Below are positions 14,901 to 16,279 of a stretch of 16,279 bases of DNA, piece by piece. Numbering within the stretch: position 1 is the first letter of the stretch; each line of letters begins with the position of its first letter. The notes under the pieces were generated by a model, which did not search any database, had not been told where the DNA came from, and worked only from the letters and a program-made list of their open reading frames with translations. The position numbers and the translations under genes are program-made. Source of the stretch: QNFN01 sp033722135 (lineage in GTDB: Bacteria; Pseudomonadota; Gammaproteobacteria; QNFN01); NCBI GenBank assembly GCA_033722135.1, contig JAWVZO010000039.1, forward strand, positions 1-16,279, read 5' to 3'.

Positions 14901-15293
14901 CAGATGGCGCGACAACAGCACGTCCACCGCCAGGTCTGACTCGCTGTAGCGCAGCCATTCGCTCCGTGCGTCGTCGAAGGCCTCCTGGAGCGGTTTCAAA
15001 CGTTCGGGCTCGAAACCCCGCGAAACGGGGTCGGCATGGCGCTCGGGATGATCGTCGAGGGTCAGTGCCCGCAGGCTGGAGGAGAGTTGATCGAGAGCCG
15101 CCGTGACGGGAGATGTCGGTCCGCTCATCCGCGTGTCGCGCGAGGAGAGGAGGTCCAGGGCCCGCAGGCCGTAAGCGAGCGTGGTGACGATCAGAACCGC
15201 GAAGGCGCCCAGCAGAACGGCGCGTCGGACCCCGGTAGGGATTCCCGAATCGCCCCTGTTCGGCGTGACGCTCGATTCTGTATGGTCGCTCAT
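11985..15293 (-). CDS. Membrane-bound hybrid histidine kinase: GAF-HisKA-HATPase-REC-REC-Hpt
   Basis: This 1102-residue inner-membrane sensor has a complete phosphorelay. Helices at about 25-47 and 202-222 enclose a helical periplasmic domain of about 155 residues. A GAF domain follows (about 240-380; 'YAGTPLLDANENPIGILVLL'), then a coiled coil (380-445). HisKA has His453 in 'ASHEIRTHINGLLGM'. The HATPase domain has N-box 'NLVDNALKFT' (566-575), G1 'VEDTGIGFD' and G2 'RYGGTGLGLA'. REC1 has Asp749 and Lys801; REC2 has Asp882 in 'LVLMDCQMPVMDGY' and Lys935; Hpt has His1043 in 'AHTLKGSSANVG'. All phosphorylated residues are present. The H-box Pro is replaced by His458. The layout resembles BarA-like kinases, but with GAF and two receivers. 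The ATG at 15291-15293 follows an AGGGCAGGG-like ribosome site and gives a short cytoplasmic tail before helix 1. No response regulator gene is next to it; the stimulus is unknown. Confidence 0.93.
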   Translation of the reverse strand: MSDHTESSVTPNRGDSGIPTGVRRAVLLGAFAVLIVTTLAYGLRALDLLSSRDTRMSGPTSPVTAALDQLSSSLRALTLDDHPERHADPVSRGFEPERLKPLQEAFDDARSEWLRYSESDLAVDVLLSRHLNRKLAEVARWLERTVTPLQSDDGDRSQNYNAMQRAALEADGLVDRVLGAQLDAARVMHARDMREIRDATRIFVYLAGFALLGFAVLVVAYLRQVRRYDGHIGALDELARLLSTKSGVPLFEGMVDFLGRRLGYAYVFIAQVDPEDPRQVSTLAVHAHGKLAGNISYRLPGTPCENVLERKVCFYPSGVQQAFPEDRLLQEMGVDSYAGTPLLDANENPIGILVLLDATSIDPADIQSSLIQIVASRAQTEIERMRAETLRMSTLDGLEARVDARTADLRRTNAKLEEEVRARRAMERELEEARNVAERGDRAKGEFLANASHEIRTHINGLLGMLSLLEDGEMQGEQLEYVEMAHASGDVLLALINDLLDYSKIEAGQLQIESVDFDIDQLVREVGDLFGVRARSAGLALETEVDVGLPRQLRGDVVRIRQVLSNLVDNALKFTNEGRITLRVTGDGAARQDGGIPVRFEVEDTGIGFDPAKRDALFAPFAQADSSITRRYGGTGLGLAICAQLVRMLGGEIDVDGAPELGTRFWFTIPLRPAQGEAPIVIAPSARESLEGLRVLVVDDSAVSRAYLRSLLVAWHVECEAVASGGEALERLRIAADEEDRPFELVILDRLMPGMDGMELAGRIGDAPEFGAPKLVMVTRYGGSVAAEEAMRSGIVGYLNKPVSQSQLYDTLIKVAGLESGARADHETARTGRILIVEDNLVNQKVAAGMLRKLGYEADAVTDGQQALSAVQRTRYDLVLMDCQMPVMDGYTATAELRAREAQGDHLPIVAMTAHALGGEREKCLAAGMDDYLAKPVRINDLKQKVDYWCRTRLAELAPTQAASPAGTASGAGERDALPEASPTDGSEVGEAVDRATLDALLEVMGEDLVELIDTFLDDTSERLAQLARAVETRDQELVTVAHTLKGSSANVGARRFSERCAAVHQRAKRDTGDPDLPALLGGLVDEFAKVRSELAAYRASI

Positions 15294-15381
15294 CCCTGCC
15301 CTGTCACGCCCACGGATCGTTCCTATCCGATCATCGACCGGCACGTGGTGAGATCCCGATACGCAGGTCAGTTTGCAGTAA

Positions 15382-15397
15382 GCGCGGCTCGCCGCGC
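15382..15397 (-). terminator. Small perfect hairpin after the LpxL-type gene
   Basis: GCGCGG and CCGCGC form a 6-base stem with a four-base loop, about 18 bases after the acyltransferase stop codon on the minus strand. Only 'TTA' follows, not a T-run, so a terminator role is uncertain. It lies in the 121-base gap that must also carry the signals for the hybrid kinase gene. Confidence 0.3.
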
Positions 15398-15414
15398 AAA
15401 CGCATTCGAGCGGC

Positions 15415-16279
15415 TCACCGGTAACGCGGGGGCTCTCCTGGGGGACGGGTCTTGAACCGGCGGTAGGTCCATTGGTATTGCTCGGGTATCTCGCGGACAC
15501 AGGACTCGATGGCCAGGTTCAGGGCTGTCGCCGCCACCACGGGATCGTCGGCGCGGACCGTGTCGGGCAGGGGGCGCAGATGCAGCCGGAACCGTCCGCC
15601 GCGCAGGCGCTCGGCGAACGCCAGCAGTAGCGTGGCCCCGCTGCGCTGAGCGAGCCGCGCGTAGAGGACCATCGTCGAGGCGGGGATGCCGAAGAACGGA
15701 GCCAGCACCCCCTCCTCCCCGGCATCCTGGTCCGGCAGGATGCCGACGCATTCACCCCGCTGCAGCGCGCGCAGCAACGCCTTGATCCCCCCGGCATCGG
15801 TCGGTACGAGCACCGCGCCGAAGCGCTGTCTGCAGCTGCGGACCAGTGGCCCGAGCGCGCGCTGCCGGGGAGGGCGGTAGAGGGCGGTGAGTCGGTAGCC
15901 GTGGAGCTGTGCGTAGTGGCTGGTCATCTCCCAGCAACCGAGATGCGGGGCGGCGATCAGCACCCCACGGCCGCGGCGTGTCGCGGCGGCCAGCAGTTCG
16001 GCGCCATCGGCCTCCTCGAACAGGGCCCGGATGCGCGGTCCGGACCAGCCCCAGATGGCACCGAGTTCCAGCACCGCCTTGCCGGTCTCGCGGAGTGTGC
16101 GCCGTGCCAGCTTTTGCCTTTCGTGCGCACCGAGCTCGGGAAAGCAGAGGGCGAGGTTTGTCTGGACCGTGCGCCGGGTGCGCCCGTCGCGCAGCGAGAT
16201 CAGGCTGCCGAGCAGGGCGCCGAGGGCATGCGCCCAACCTAGAGGCAGCAGGCCGACGATCCACAGCAGGCGGGCGAAC
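15415..16279 (-). CDS. LpxL/HtrB-type lipid A acyltransferase, 5' end outside window
   Basis: 287 C-terminal residues are visible; the start lies beyond the window, and judged from family length (about 300) only a short N terminus is missing. Features of the LpxL/LpxM lysophospholipid acyltransferase family are: an N-terminal hydrophobic segment, 'RTVQTNLALCFPEL' (37-50 of the visible part), the catalytic HX4E motif 'APHLGCWEM' (His112, Glu117), 'ALYRPPRQRAL', 'GILPDQDAGEEGVLAPFFG' and a C-terminal 'QYQWTYRRFKTRP'. These enzymes add a secondary acyl chain to Kdo-lipid A at the inner face of the inner membrane. Which paralogue (LpxL, LpxM, LpxP or a homologue for another lipid) is not decidable. 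It lies 121 bases upstream of the hybrid kinase on the same strand. Confidence 0.92.
   Translation of the reverse strand, partial: FARLLWIVGLLPLGWAHALGALLGSLISLRDGRTRRTVQTNLALCFPELGAHERQKLARRTLRETGKAVLELGAIWGWSGPRIRALFEEADGAELLAAATRRGRGVLIAAPHLGCWEMTSHYAQLHGYRLTALYRPPRQRALGPLVRSCRQRFGAVLVPTDAGGIKALLRALQRGECVGILPDQDAGEEGVLAPFFGIPASTMVLYARLAQRSGATLLLAFAERLRGGRFRLHLRPLPDTVRADDPVVAATALNLAIESCVREIPEQYQWTYRRFKTRPPGEPPRYR

Noticed and set aside
12099..14939. Open frame of 946 codons antisense to the hybrid kinase
   Set aside because: The translation is rich in Asp, Gln, His and Arg without domain motifs, and the opposite strand encodes a complete, well-conserved kinase. Long antisense frames are expected at this GC content.
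15294..15500. 69-residue N-terminal extension of the hybrid kinase
   Set aside because: It would overlap the 3' end of the acyltransferase gene; the ATG at 15291-15293 with a purine-rich site and a short tail before helix 1 is more plausible.
1..16279. Mobile element, integration site, CRISPR array or tRNA gene
   Set aside because: No transposase or integrase motifs, no regularly spaced repeats, no cloverleaf-like segments and no terminal inverted repeats were seen on reading both strands by eye; a short or degenerate element could have been missed.

Overview
The window is a compact, very GC-rich piece of chromosome with no transposase, integrase, CRISPR array, tRNA or rRNA that I can see. 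Gene content (a ThrH-type HAD phosphatase, a YqiA-type esterase, a DUF938 methyltransferase, an LpxL-type acyltransferase and a BarA-like phosphorelay kinase) points to a gammaproteobacterium, perhaps a halophilic, alkaliphilic or chemolithotrophic lineage. The genus is inference and cannot be fixed from this sequence alone. No gene-free stretch exceeds 300 bases. The longest gap is about 220 bases (8237-8455); it holds a GC-rich hairpin and a weak promoter candidate.

Layout: (1) 3-278 (+) is the 3' end of a DUF938 methyltransferase gene, followed by thrH (355-963, +). (2) 980-8236 (-) is a ten-gene, tightly overlapping operon for a multisubunit Mrp/Mnh-like cation/proton antiporter. Read 5' to 3' it runs mnhE, mnhF, mnhG, a stand-alone MrpA-C-terminal (MbhD/MbhE-like) gene, mnhB, mnhC, mnhD, a second antiporter-like subunit with a NuoL/MrpA-type signature, an 83-residue two-helix membrane protein, and a third, longer antiporter-like subunit. 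(3) 8456-9070 (-) encodes a PlsC-type acyltransferase, divergent from (4) a radical SAM gene (9212-10105, +) and an M42-like metallopeptidase gene 5 bases downstream (10111-11304, +). (5) On the minus strand are yqiA (11315-11956), a 1102-residue hybrid histidine kinase (11985-15293) and an LpxL-type lipid A acyltransferase cut by the window edge (15415-16279).

The antiporter operon is the most interesting part. Its gene order matches the antiporter half of archaeal Mbh/Mbx operons, not Bacillus mrpABCDEFG, and no full-length MrpA is present in the window. Three separate antiporter-like subunits all keep the acidic and lysine residues used in proton translocation. This suggests an enlarged Mrp-like complex, or one assembled from an Mrp core plus a later module. 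Base composition drops in the last three genes, starting close to the mnhD/second-antiporter junction, which is consistent with a mosaic origin. One internal gene (the MrpA-C-terminal homologue) seems to lack an ordinary start codon at its expected N terminus; an ATC codon stands at ideal distance from a strong ribosome binding site.

The other genes are mostly housekeeping or envelope functions. The hybrid kinase carries a His where the H-box Pro is expected, and the radical SAM protein has a CX4CX2C cluster motif and is paired with a peptidase. All coordinates and motifs were read by eye; family assignments come from motif memory and no database search was made.
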